From assembly GCA_035529895.1 (NCBI GenBank), contig DATKVV010000090.1, forward strand, positions 1-28,215: a stretch of DNA of 28,215 nt. The letters run 5' to 3'. Of this stretch, positions 16,450-24,003 are shown one piece after another. Origin of the DNA: JAUWKC01 sp035529895. Lineage in GTDB: Bacteria > Planctomycetota > Phycisphaerae > Sedimentisphaerales > Anaerobacaceae. Under the pieces are notes generated by a model that was not told the origin of the DNA, ran no database searches, and saw nothing but the letters and a program-made list of their open reading frames with translations. Position numbers and translations under genes: made by a program. How positions within the stretch are numbered: position 1 is the stretch's first letter; each line of letters begins with the position of its first letter.

Positions 16450-16874
16450 TTGCACACACCTTTCGTATCTGCTTTGACACATAACAAACTCACGTCTCAT
16501 CTGTTTTTTCGGCCCCCTGCCGACACGCCTTTACCTGCCGCCGAGCCGGCCGAAACCGCATCTTGTACGGTCTATACCTTTGGGCCTATCCCACCCGGCC
16601 CCCACGGTATGGTCTTGAACCTCGGACTTCCTTTTCTGGCCCGAAGTCAAATCGATACACGTGTCACATCTCATACCTTGAACAGTCAAGTCCGGCAAAA
16701 TCGGCATAATCGTCAAGCACTATGACAGAGCCATCAGGCTCTTTTGCTTTCCAACGCAAACCTGGGTATGTGACGGGTACGGTGAAACTACTTTGGTTTT
16801 TTCTTTCCTGCCGCCTGTAAAGGCCGATAAGCATCTCTCGCCTCAGCCCGCCAAACAAACACCTTCAGCGGCGT
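16450..16874 (-). other. Gap inside the pseudopilin cluster, possible small ORF
   Basis: No established gene was found here, although the flanking genes are otherwise tightly packed. A minus-strand open frame at 16664-16834 (ATG with GAGG 6 nt upstream) would give a 56-residue peptide including FTVPVTYPGLRWKAKEPDGS. Its third codon positions show little G+C bias, so it is doubtful. A second frame at 16531-16716 overlaps it and cannot be coding at the same time. I see no tRNA, clear terminator or promoter here. Confidence 0.3.
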
Positions 16875-17912
16875 CTATTGTCTTAGGATACTTCTAAAAA
16901 ACGCCCCCCCCGCCGGGCTCCATTTTTGCGGGCCGCCCGCCGCCATTTTAAGCGACGCCTTGTCCGGATTTGCCGTAATGACAACGCGGCCGTCCCCGCT
17001 TATTCCGCCGCTGCCGATTATGAACAGCGCCCCCGATATTGTTGCCTCAGAACCGCCCTCGACGGAAATCGGTCCTGCCGCCTGGGCAAGGCCGTTAACT
17101 TCGAGCATCGCCGCATTCTTCAACACCAATTGGCCGTCAACGAGCAGCGCCGGGGCATTCTTGGCCGCGGTAATCGTGATTGCGCCGCCGTCGATTATCA
17201 TATTGCCGTCTATGACTAACATTCCGCTTACTGCCAGGCTTTCATTGATTAATTCAACATTGCCGTTGGAGTCGGTAACGTAGCCGGGCGGAAAGTAACC
17301 AGCGTTCACATCGGGGCTCGTAATGCCCGCCGCTTCATCAATCCCGTACAGTTGCCCCGATTTGACGCCCGAGCCTGAAAGACCGACCGCAAAAACGTCC
17401 CCGTTAATGATGGAGTTATTCGTCAAGCTCCCGCCACAGTAGACATCGCCGTTTATTGTCACGTTACCGCCTGAAACCGAACTATTACCGGCGCTATAGT
17501 ACGCCATACTCGGGTCAAGCCGCAGTTCTGCCGACAGGCTGCTGCGACCAACTTCCTGGCCGTTCTTTTCTCTGTAAGCTCTGGCTGTTATCTGGTAATC
17601 ACTTGCTCCCGCTTTCACCACATTAACATCATAGTAATCGTCGCTGCCCGCCACCAACTGCTGACGGGCCGCGCCGGTCCAGTACTCCGAGCCGACATCC
17701 TGTGGATTGAGTATCAACCCTCTGGCATGCTCCAGCCCCGATTCAGCCAGATAATCCATCTGGACCCGAAGTATCGTATTCTCGCCGCAGGCCAGCTCCA
17801 CATCGCTTCGCGCCAAAAAGCCCAGCGACAAAATCGTCACCGCCATAACAACGATAAGGACAACCAGCAGCGCTGTCCCGCGTTCGTTCGGTTTATTATT
17901 CATACGCCTCAT
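16875..17912 (-). CDS. GspK/PilX-like pilus-associated protein with beta-solenoid-like passenger
   Basis: The protein of about 345 residues begins with a PilX/GspK-type segment, ERG|TALLVVLIVVMAVTIL. It has Gly at -1 but no Glu at +5, as in GspK, then DVELACGENTILRVQMDYLA and AESGLEHARGLIL, the usual helix of PilX-like proteins. From about residue 140 the sequence becomes a series of short strand repeats (SVSGGNVTINGDVYCGG, NNSIINGDVFAVG, LAVSGMLVIDGNMIIDGG, AITITAA) resembling bactofilin-like or right-handed beta-helix proteins, in place of the GspK helical insert domain. The ATG at 17912 lies just past the gspJ stop; an ATG at 17903 is equally possible and a TTG at 17939 less so. Position after gspJ suits GspK. 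Being at the pseudopilus tip is inference from the family. Confidence 0.75.
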   Translation of the reverse strand: MRRMNNKPNERGTALLVVLIVVMAVTILSLGFLARSDVELACGENTILRVQMDYLAESGLEHARGLILNPQDVGSEYWTGAARQQLVAGSDDYYDVNVVKAGASDYQITARAYREKNGQEVGRSSLSAELRLDPSMAYYSAGNSSVSGGNVTINGDVYCGGSLTNNSIINGDVFAVGLSGSGVKSGQLYGIDEAAGITSPDVNAGYFPPGYVTDSNGNVELINESLAVSGMLVIDGNMIIDGGAITITAAKNAPALLVDGQLVLKNAAMLEVNGLAQAAGPISVEGGSEATISGALFIIGSGGISGDGRVVITANPDKASLKMAAGGPQKWSPAGGAFFRSILRQ

Positions 17913-17914
17913 CT

Positions 17915-18553
17915 CTAATCGTCGTCGCCCACAATACAATCACCGTCAGGGCCGAGCAGATTGCCCGACCAGCCTCTAAGGGCTGCGTTTATTTGATACC
18001 GGCAGCTTGGCCCGCCCTCGGTTAACGCGAAGGATAGGCTCACAAACCTGGTCCAGGGCGGCATTGCATCCAGCAGAAACTGAACGTTCGTGCATTCCGG
18101 CACCAGCACCACCCGCCGCTGTGTGCAGATTATCAGCAGCTCCTGCTTTGCTGTTCCGCTCAGAATGCTGCTGAGCGGAATAGGCCAGTTGTCCTCCAAG
18201 GGGAACTCGAGCAGCTCAAGGTAATTTCGACCCTGTCCGGCCTCCAGAAACACCAGCTCACTCGGGTTAATGAGCCCGTCGGCGTTATAATCCGCCTGCC
18301 AGAGGACTAAATCGTTGTCGGCCGTGCCGCATATAAGCCTGCAGTTTCTTATCAGCTCCGAAATCCTCATCGTTGCGTAACGAAGCTGTGCCTGTTTCTG
18401 GCTCGCGTCGTCCGTGCCTCTGTTTGCCGCGCCCACCGCGTAAGCCAGCGTAGCCACCGCCGTTACGACTATGCTTGTAACAGCCAGCCCTACCAGCAGC
18501 TCAACCAAGGTAAATCCTTCACGCAGATATTTTGCTCTTATCGACATAATCAT
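17915..18553 (-). CDS. gspJ: Minor pseudopilin GspJ-like with an EF-hand-type loop
   Basis: The 212-residue product has a short leader MIMSIRAKYLREG|FTLVELLVGLAVTSIVV with Gly-1, Phe+1 and Glu+5, so it should be processed by prepilin peptidase. The body fits a GspJ-type minor pseudopilin: helix to about residue 75 (QLRYATMRISELIRN), then beta strands. Residues 88-99 read DYNADGLINPSE, a full DxNxDGxIxxxE calcium-binding loop as in EF-hand and dockerin modules. The start codon overlaps the gspI stop by 4 nt (ATGA at 18550-18553). Paired cysteines C71 and C75 follow the helix. Assignment as J rather than another minor pseudopilin rests on size and on order I-J-K. Confidence 0.85.
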   Translation of the reverse strand: MIMSIRAKYLREGFTLVELLVGLAVTSIVVTAVATLAYAVGAANRGTDDASQKQAQLRYATMRISELIRNCRLICGTADNDLVLWQADYNADGLINPSELVFLEAGQGRNYLELLEFPLEDNWPIPLSSILSGTAKQELLIICTQRRVVLVPECTNVQFLLDAMPPWTRFVSLSFALTEGGPSCRYQINAALRGWSGNLLGPDGDCIVGDDD

Positions 18554-18975
18554 TTGCTAATAAGCCGGCTTAAATTCAAAATCGTATGTCCGTCGTATTT
18601 CACCCAAACCGTAACAACTATGAAGAAGGGCTGGCCCGCATCATAACTACAGCTTGCGCCTCTGCTGAATTTGGCGTAATTGGAATCTGCAAATATCACC
18701 TTACTGGCGTCTTTGACCTGCCCCTGGGGCTCAACATAACCGTCGTAGGCGGCCACTATCTGCTCGAAGGGCTGCGCGACGATTTCCTCCATCAAATCGG
18801 CCGCAAGCTTGGCCGCCAGAGTCCTGCGCATTCCCTCGGCACGCACCGCCGCCCCGCTTGTATAGGGGACCAGCACTCCGGCCGCAGCAACACTCAGTAT
18901 TACCGTCGCAATCAGCGCTTCAGCGAGGGAAAACCCCTCGTGCTTTATACGATTATTGCGTTTTAGGTTTCCCAT
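18550..18975 (-). CDS. gspI: Minor pseudopilin GspI-like
   Basis: This 141-residue minor pseudopilin has leader MGNLKRNNRIKHEG followed by FSLAEALIATVILSVAAAG, with Gly-1, Phe+1 and Glu+5. The following MRRTLAAKLAADLMEEIVAQ helix, with AA..L.EE..., is characteristic of GspI/PilV-type subunits. The C-terminal beta part is short (FFIVVTVWVKYDGHTILNLS). GspI starts the GspI-J-K tip complex in known systems. It overlaps gspJ by 4 nt, and the GspG paralogue ends 70 nt upstream. No convincing ribosome site precedes the ATG at 18975, so translation may depend on re-initiation from upstream. Confidence 0.87.
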   Translation of the reverse strand: MGNLKRNNRIKHEGFSLAEALIATVILSVAAAGVLVPYTSGAAVRAEGMRRTLAAKLAADLMEEIVAQPFEQIVAAYDGYVEPQGQVKDASKVIFADSNYAKFSRGASCSYDAGQPFFIVVTVWVKYDGHTILNLSRLISK

Positions 18976-19045
18976 TTGTCAATTAGCACCCGTATCAAAA
19001 ATACCCGGCCTCTTGTCCCTGCATCGGGCGGCGCGTGTCAGCTCC

Positions 19046-19456
19046 TTACAGAGCCGCGTATACGGCATCATTGTCCGCCTGAAACAGACCCGTCTTCGTA
19101 TCAAGCCTCCAGCCGGCTTTCCCGCATCCTGCCGGCTCACCGTCAAACCTCACGGTGTTCACATTGTTAAAAGGGTTCGCCGGAATCCTGCCCACATAGG
19201 GGCCGCACCCGCCCGCCTTTGTCGTCATCGCCGTCTCAAAAAGACCGAACGACCCGCAAGGCGGAAGACAATCATCGTGCTGCACCCGGTACAAATCAAG
19301 CTGAGCACGCATTCGCTCCAGGCCGTCAATGAGCTCGGACACTTTCGATTCAGCGTCCGCCTCCGCAACCGGGGGAGCAATTGTCCTGGCCACCACCGCG
19401 AGTATCAGCACAATGCTCACAAGCTCAACAAGCGAGAAACGAATATTTGCCCCCAT
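19046..19456 (-). CDS. GspG-paralogous pseudopilin lacking the cleavage-site glycine
   Basis: The 136 residues align with the major pseudopilin encoded just upstream: the LERMRAQLDLYRVQHDDCLP segment against TLRSQLELYKIQHKDQLPPG, and AMTTKAGGCGPYVGRIPANPF against AMTTKGADGYGPYMQKLPSNPF. The N-terminus is MGANIR|FSLVELVSIVLIL: Phe+1 and Glu+5 are kept but position -1 is Arg (codon CGT), where prepilin peptidase normally needs Gly. It has four cysteines (C63, C67, C84, C111) absent from the neighbour, enough for two disulfides. GGAG precedes the ATG at 19456 by 6 nt. The terminator at 19473-19521 lies directly upstream. It is probably a diverged duplicate used in small amounts; whether it is processed is unknown. 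Confidence 0.85.
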   Translation of the reverse strand: MGANIRFSLVELVSIVLILAVVARTIAPPVAEADAESKVSELIDGLERMRAQLDLYRVQHDDCLPPCGSFGLFETAMTTKAGGCGPYVGRIPANPFNNVNTVRFDGEPAGCGKAGWRLDTKTGLFQADNDAVYAAL

Positions 19457-19472
19457 ACCCTCTCTCCGCTCG

Positions 19473-19521
19473 TCAAAAAGGCTGACCAGCCCTCGACTAA
19501 CGCCTGAAGCTGGTCAGCCTT
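19473..19521 (-). terminator. Intrinsic terminator between gspG and the minor pseudopilin genes
   Basis: On the minus strand a perfect 13-bp stem (AAGGCTGACCAGC and GCTGGTCAGCCTT, 18-nt loop, arms at 19509-19521 and 19478-19490) runs straight into TTTTTGACG. The T run directly follows a G+C-rich stem, as in Rho-independent terminators. It lies 35 nt past the gspG stop and 17 nt before the next start codon, so it should let most transcripts carry gspG alone and a minority read on into the rest of the train. Confidence 0.8.
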
Positions 19522-19555
19522 AATACGCTTTGTATTGAATTCTCAGCAGCGCTTA

Positions 19556-20017
19556 TTACAGACCCGCATGGTCGTAAGTACCGGGGTCAGTATCAACATT
19601 CCAATTATCATTGGCTCTGACTTCCCCGTTGTCCACATTCAGCCACCACCCGGTTAAGCCGTCAGAAGGAACCGTCGCCGCCCCTGACTCAAATTTAAAG
19701 CCGTCAGGGTCGCCTGTGGCCGGGTCTATAAACGGGTTCGAAGGAAGCTTCTGCATATAGGGTCCGTACCCATCAGCGCCTTTGGTGGTCATGGCAGTCG
19801 TAAAACCAGCCAGATCGCCCGGCGGCAGCTGGTCCTTATGCTGAATCTTATAAAGCTCCAACTGCGAACGCAGCGTCTGCAAATCGGCGCAAAGACGTGA
19901 TTCATTGGCCTGCGTGCTGGCATCCGTGAACTGAGGAATCACGATGGCGGCCAGAATACCAAGAATCACAACTACAATCAGAATTTCAACCAGTGTAAAA
20001 CCACTTTTCGCTCTCAT
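19556..20017 (-). CDS. gspG: Major pseudopilin GspG
   Basis: The major pseudopilin is the subunit of the pseudopilus piston. The ATG at 20017 is chosen because AAGGAG lies 7 nt upstream and gives the short leader MRAKSG before FTLVEILIVVVILGILAAIV; a longer frame from 20089 would put 24 extra residues ahead of it. Gly-1, Phe+1 and Glu+5 are all present. The C-terminal domain (153 residues in total) contains GYGPYMQKLPSNPF and GLTGWWLNVDNGEVRANDNW, which fit GspG. It is the first gene of the train, followed by an intrinsic terminator, which fits high expression of the major subunit. An upstream leader of roughly 280 nt is implied by the candidate promoter. Confidence 0.95.
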   Translation of the reverse strand: MRAKSGFTLVEILIVVVILGILAAIVIPQFTDASTQANESRLCADLQTLRSQLELYKIQHKDQLPPGDLAGFTTAMTTKGADGYGPYMQKLPSNPFIDPATGDPDGFKFESGAATVPSDGLTGWWLNVDNGEVRANDNWNVDTDPGTYDHAGL

Positions 20018-20399
20018 TTTCCTGCTCCTTAAAAAATCGTTCTTTTCAACAAAACACTCAAACAAGCAACACTTTCTTCTTTTCTTCAATCCACACTATC
20101 GACCTGATTTAGTCAGGACTTAACCGCTCCTCTGCTTTCTGTCTGTGGAAAATCCCCCATAAATAAACAGCCCAAGATATGCTCCAAAATACTTCAAAAA
20201 TTTGCCCTGCACAATTGATGGAAATAAAACCTCAAACCCTTAAGTCCGAATAAAACCTCGGACTATAACGCACGAAACATTTGTACAAGTACCCAACAAA
20301 AATATAAGAAATAAACGCTGCTCCGCCAAATCCATCGTATACGCCGATGGTATCTTATAGGAATTTAAAGCTGCTGAAGGCCGACGTGCCGGAACCGCC
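20018..20399 (-). promoter_or_regulatory. A+T-rich leader and promoter region of gspG
   Basis: No gene lies in this 382-bp stretch between tsaE and gspG. The best promoter is TTGGCG (20324-20329), a 17-nt spacer and TATATT (20301-20306) on the minus strand, giving a leader of about 275 nt. Within it are an 11-bp direct repeat (AATAAAACCTC at 20223-20233 and 20249-20259, 26 bp apart) partly inside a GTCCGA/TCGGAC inverted repeat, a CCTGA/TCAGG hairpin near 20103-20117, and a CCATCG/CGATGG hairpin (20332-20350) overlapping the -35 area. Any of these could be control elements; none matches a class I know. Confidence 0.45.
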
Positions 20400-20876
20400 T
20401 TATAATACGACATATTCCGGCGTGTTTCGAATGTGTATTTCCCTGCTCCTTTTTCCCCCGTGGGCAAGCTCTATGCGAATGTAGTCGATAGAGCGCAGCG
20501 CCGATTCAATCTTATCGGCCCACTCAATCAGGACCACCGAACCCGGATAACAAAAATCGTCAAATCCGAGCATCTCGAACTCGTCAATCGAGTTCACCCG
20601 ATAAACATCAACGTGGTAAAGGTCAAACCGGCCCTCATACTCATTAACTATAACGAATGTGGGACTGGTAACCTGTCCGCTCTCCTGGGCCCCGGCGCCC
20701 GCGGCTATCCCTTTAACAAGATGCGTCTTGCCGGTGCCGAGCGCCCCGCAGATACCCACAACCTCTCCCCCCTTCAACTGCCGCCCTATCCTCCGCCCGA
20801 TTTCTATCGTTTCCTCCGGCGAATTCGAAACCAGCTCAAGATTTCTCATAAGCTTGTCGCCAACGCGTCCTGTCAC
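20400..20876 (-). CDS. tsaE: tRNA threonylcarbamoyladenosine biosynthesis ATPase TsaE
   Basis: TsaE is the small P-loop ATPase that works with TsaD and TsaB to make N6-threonylcarbamoyladenosine at position 37 of ANN-decoding tRNAs. The 158 residues include Walker A GALGTGKT (about 44-51), the SPTFVIVNEYEG segment and LYHVDVYRV, and VVLIEWADKIES, all family hallmarks. The start is either a GTG at 20876, overlapping the thiL stop by 4 nt (GTGA), or an ATG nine codons later (20849). The GTG fits the coupled layout. It is last in the argH-thiL-tsaE set; thiL and tsaE are neighbours in many bacteria. It ends 20 nt or so before a short inverted repeat with no clear T run. Confidence 0.94.
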   Translation of the reverse strand: MTGRVGDKLMRNLELVSNSPEETIEIGRRIGRQLKGGEVVGICGALGTGKTHLVKGIAAGAGAQESGQVTSPTFVIVNEYEGRFDLYHVDVYRVNSIDEFEMLGFDDFCYPGSVVLIEWADKIESALRSIDYIRIELAHGGKRSREIHIRNTPEYVVL

Positions 20877-21796
20877 TTTGCCAGATGGTCGTATCCACCG
20901 GGCTGCAAGTCGCTAATCCGGCCGTCAGCCATCCTTATCTGCATCTTTGCCGTATCCGTAATTGTCCCTATCCGCGTAATCGTGGTTGACCCATCCCACC
21001 GCCGCAGCAGTTTTTGAAACTCCCCTTCCGACAGCGTAAAGAGCAATTCAAAATCTTCACCGTCATTCAGCGCCGAAACCAGCGGATTGCCGCTTTGTCT
21101 GGCCGGGTCCGATATCGGAATCAGCTCCGCCTCCACTAAGGCCCCCACCTTGCTTTGCCGGCAGATTCTATTCAAATCGGTGCTTAGACCGTCGCTTATA
21201 TCAATCATAGAGTTCAACCTGACTATATGCGCCAGCTTTATCGCCTCCTTCACCCTCGGCTCGAACTCCAGATGCCTTCCGCAACCCGAACCGCCGAGCG
21301 AGCCTGTAACGCAGACGGCGTCGCCGACTTTAGCCCCTGAGCGCCTTACAGCTTGATTGCCGGCAGTCCTGCTGAGCATCGCCACACTTATCGCAAAGGG
21401 CTCCTTATCCGGCCAGCTCGTAATGTCGCCGCCCACAAGCGCACAATTGAACTTATCACCGGCCAAGATAATCCCCCGATGAAGCCGCCTTAATTGCTCC
21501 TCGCCGAACCCCCTGGGCAGCGCAACGGACACAACCGCAGCCACCGGCAGTGTCGCCATTGCGGCACAATCGCTGATGCTGGCGGCCATCGCTTTGTATC
21601 CAACCTGCTCGAGCGTGACTTTTTTGAGGTCGAAATGCACGCCGTCCAACAGCATGTCCGTGGTAATAAGGACCGATACTCCTTCGGCCAGCTCAATTTG
21701 GGCCATGTCGTCGCCAATGCCGATTGGAAAATCCCCCACGCTGAGCTTCCTCTGCAGGGCAAACCACTCGGTCATTTCATCTTCACCTGCGCTCAT
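20873..21796 (-). CDS. thiL: Thiamine-monophosphate kinase
   Basis: ThiL phosphorylates thiamine monophosphate to thiamine pyrophosphate using ATP, the last step of cofactor synthesis. The 307 residues show the AIR-synthase-related fold with FPIGIGDDMAQIE (ATP/Mg binding, near residues 23-35), TTDMLLDGVHFD (about 45-56), ALVGGDITSWPD (about 119-130), the MIDISDGLSTDLNRI stretch (near 198-212) and NDGEDFELLFT. The length is normal. The ATG at 21796 overlaps the argH stop by 4 nt (ATGA), and its own stop overlaps tsaE, so all three are coupled. No thi-box riboswitch was seen upstream, consistent with control through the shared promoter. Confidence 0.96.
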   Translation of the reverse strand: MSAGEDEMTEWFALQRKLSVGDFPIGIGDDMAQIELAEGVSVLITTDMLLDGVHFDLKKVTLEQVGYKAMAASISDCAAMATLPVAAVVSVALPRGFGEEQLRRLHRGIILAGDKFNCALVGGDITSWPDKEPFAISVAMLSRTAGNQAVRRSGAKVGDAVCVTGSLGGSGCGRHLEFEPRVKEAIKLAHIVRLNSMIDISDGLSTDLNRICRQSKVGALVEAELIPISDPARQSGNPLVSALNDGEDFELLFTLSEGEFQKLLRRWDGSTTITRIGTITDTAKMQIRMADGRISDLQPGGYDHLAK

Positions 21797-23181
21797 CGCT
21801 GTGCAAGCTCACCTGTCCAGTATGCAATCTGTTCTTTCGCCTGCTTGCGCCCGGCCGCGCCTTCGGTAACATATTTACTGACAACTGCCGCCGCCCCCAG
21901 GCTCTCATATACATCCGCCTCAATCGACGCGCAATGATGCTTCAACTCATCCAGCCCAAGCTCGGCCAGTTTCTTACCCTGCTTTTCGCAGTAAGCAACC
22001 AGCGACCCCACGACCCCGTGGGCCTCACGGAAAGCAACGCCCTTTCCGACCAGATACTCGGCCAAAGCGGTCGCATCCAGAAACCCTTCTTCCAGACCGT
22101 CCGAAATCTTCTTAGTTTCAAACCTCACATGCGACACAACCGCACACGCCATATCCAGCGACGCCCTGACCGTATCGCCCGCGCCAAAAATATGAACCTT
22201 GTCCTCCTGCATATCCCGGTTGTAACCCGACGCCTGGCCCTTCAGTATCGTCAGCATCGCCATCAAAGAGCCGTAAACCAGCCCGGTTTTCGCCCGAATC
22301 AGCTCAAGAACATCGGGATTGCGCTTCTGCGGCATCATGCTCGACGAGGTGCAATGGCTGTCATCAAGCCGGACAAAGCCGAATTCGCTCGACGAATAGA
22401 TTATCCAGTCCTCGGCCAGCCGGGACAGATGCGCCGCAATCAGCGCGCAATCGAAAATAAACTCCGCACAAAAGTCCCTGTCGCCGACCGCATCGACACT
22501 GTTATAGCTGATATCCGAAAAACCAAGCTGTTTGGCGGTGCTTTTTCTGTCCAGCGGCAGCGTCGAGCCGGCCACCGCACCGCACCCGAGAGGCGAAATA
22601 TTCACAAGGCTGCGGCAGTTGTTCAGCCGGATATAATCACGCTCCAACTGCTCCACAAAACTGAGCAGATATATCGCGATAACAACCGGCTGCGCCCGCT
22701 GAAGGTGCGTATATCCCGGCATTACATCTTCACAATACTTGCCGGCCAATTTGACAAAAGCCTTTTGAAGACCGCTTATCTTGGCCTGCAGAAGCTCTAT
22801 CTCATCCCGCATCCAGAGCCGAATATCGGTTGCCGCCTGGTCGTTCCGGCTTCTGCCGGTATGAAGCTTCTTGCCCGCGTCCCCGATTTTCGCAACCAGC
22901 GCCGCTTCAATCGCCATGTGAATATCTTCATACGTTTTGTCGAACTCGAACCGGCCCTCCGAAATTTCCTGCGATATTTCGATAAGCCCGTCCTTAATCT
23001 GCCTGAATTCGTCCCGGGTAATCAGCTTCACATCAGCCAGCATCTGTGCGTGCGCTATCGAGCCGACAATATCGTATTTGTAGAGTCGGTTGTCATACGA
23101 AAGCGACTCGACAAAATCCACCATCAACGGGTCGGGCTCACCCGCCAACCGCTTTTCCCAGCTTTTTTCCGATTGGGCCAT
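21793..23181 (-). CDS. argH: Argininosuccinate lyase
   Basis: ArgH cleaves argininosuccinate to arginine and fumarate, the last step of arginine synthesis. Reading from the ATG at 23181 (GGAG 8 nt upstream), the protein has 462 residues, the normal length; a longer frame from 23295 would add 38 unrelated residues. Fumarase/aspartase superfamily motifs are clear: YDIVGSIAHAQML, LHTGRSRNDQAATDIRLWMR, MPGYTHLQRAQPV, and the signature SSSMMPQKRNPDVLELIRAK with the catalytic-loop Ser. It is first in an operon with thiL and tsaE, behind the promoter at 23218-23246. The companion argG is not in the window. Confidence 0.97.
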   Translation of the reverse strand: MAQSEKSWEKRLAGEPDPLMVDFVESLSYDNRLYKYDIVGSIAHAQMLADVKLITRDEFRQIKDGLIEISQEISEGRFEFDKTYEDIHMAIEAALVAKIGDAGKKLHTGRSRNDQAATDIRLWMRDEIELLQAKISGLQKAFVKLAGKYCEDVMPGYTHLQRAQPVVIAIYLLSFVEQLERDYIRLNNCRSLVNISPLGCGAVAGSTLPLDRKSTAKQLGFSDISYNSVDAVGDRDFCAEFIFDCALIAAHLSRLAEDWIIYSSSEFGFVRLDDSHCTSSSMMPQKRNPDVLELIRAKTGLVYGSLMAMLTILKGQASGYNRDMQEDKVHIFGAGDTVRASLDMACAVVSHVRFETKKISDGLEEGFLDATALAEYLVGKGVAFREAHGVVGSLVAYCEKQGKKLAELGLDELKHHCASIEADVYESLGAAAVVSKYVTEGAAGRKQAKEQIAYWTGELAQR

Positions 23182-23217
23182 TTTATCTGCTCCAAAAACA
23201 GTGTGCTTTTGCAGGAA

Positions 23218-23246
23218 ATGATAAGCCCCCCCAACCGCCGCGTCAA
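23218..23246 (-). promoter_or_regulatory. sigma70-type promoter for argH-thiL-tsaE
   Basis: On the minus strand, TTGACG (23241-23246), a 17-nt spacer containing a run of seven G, and TATCAT (23218-23223). The start site near 23211 leaves a leader of about 30 nt ahead of argH. This also supports the argH start at 23181 over the longer frame that would begin upstream of the promoter. Confidence 0.7.
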
Positions 23247-23367
23247 CCCTTCTCTCGCTCCAGGCGCTGCTATAGAAACAGGCCCCCCTGCGCACTGTTA
23301 CACGTGCGTTTCACTGCGCGATATGAATACTGAGGTCCTCCCCGCCCGATATCGGACGCAGGGTCTG

Positions 23368-23769
23368 CTACTTACCCAGCGCCTTTTCCGCCTCGCCGCC
23401 GTCGCGGGCATCGACCACAATCAGCATCTGATACTGGCCGTCGCAAACCATCGCGGCGCCGGCGACCCCGTTAATCCCCGCATCCGCAAGCTTCTTTAGC
23501 ACCTTCGCCGCCGCACCCGGCCTGTCGCTGCCCTGAATCATAAATCCCGCCGCGTCCTTTGTGTCGATCCCCGCCTCCTCGGCGCACGCCCTGAAAACCT
23601 TATGGTTTTTTGCGCTCAAATACACGTGTCCGTGCCCCCTCCCCGCCCCAAACGCCGCAAAACACAACAAATCCACACCCGCCTCCGCCGCGCTTGCCAA
23701 AAGCCTCTGCAAACTGCCCGGCTCGTCCTCAATCTTCACACAATCGATAGTAATCCGTTTTACCGCCAT
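23368..23769 (-). CDS. Small protein with two ACT-type domains
   Basis: The 133 residues form two ACT-like repeats: about 5-65 (KRITIDCVKIEDEPGSLQRL, then GVDLLCFAAFGAGRGHGHVY) and about 72-130 (FMIQGSDRPGAAAKVLKKLA, then MLIVVDARDGGEAEKALGK). ACT domains bind amino acids or other small ligands and often regulate enzymes; no catalytic domain is attached. The start is one of two adjacent ATG codons at 23772 or 23769, behind AAAGGA. It lies in the same transcription unit as the cysteine-rich microprotein upstream, though 234 nt separate them, and 186 nt upstream of argH, which has its own promoter. A role in amino-acid sensing is likely but the ligand cannot be told. Confidence 0.85.
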   Translation of the reverse strand: MAVKRITIDCVKIEDEPGSLQRLLASAAEAGVDLLCFAAFGAGRGHGHVYLSAKNHKVFRACAEEAGIDTKDAAGFMIQGSDRPGAAAKVLKKLADAGINGVAGAAMVCDGQYQMLIVVDARDGGEAEKALGK

Positions 23770-24003
23770 CATCCTGTCCTTTCATTTTGAACTGACAATA
23801 CCTGCCCAAAACAAAGCACACAAAAATCGGGCCCCCAGGTTTATAACCCGAAGGCCCTGCGTTCCCCCCAAAGTCGTTTGGCGGCGCGAGGCCACCGACA
23901 ACGATTAAACACGCACCGCCAGCAGCCATGACCCGCTCACTCAGCGCCGAAGCGGCCAAAATCAGCCGTATACCGACCGCAATCAAAGCACCGCCCTGAA
24001 GCC

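Noticed and set aside
16531..16716. 61-codon minus-strand frame upstream of gspH
   Set aside because: It overlaps the somewhat better-supported frame at 16664-16834, and its product has no recognisable features.
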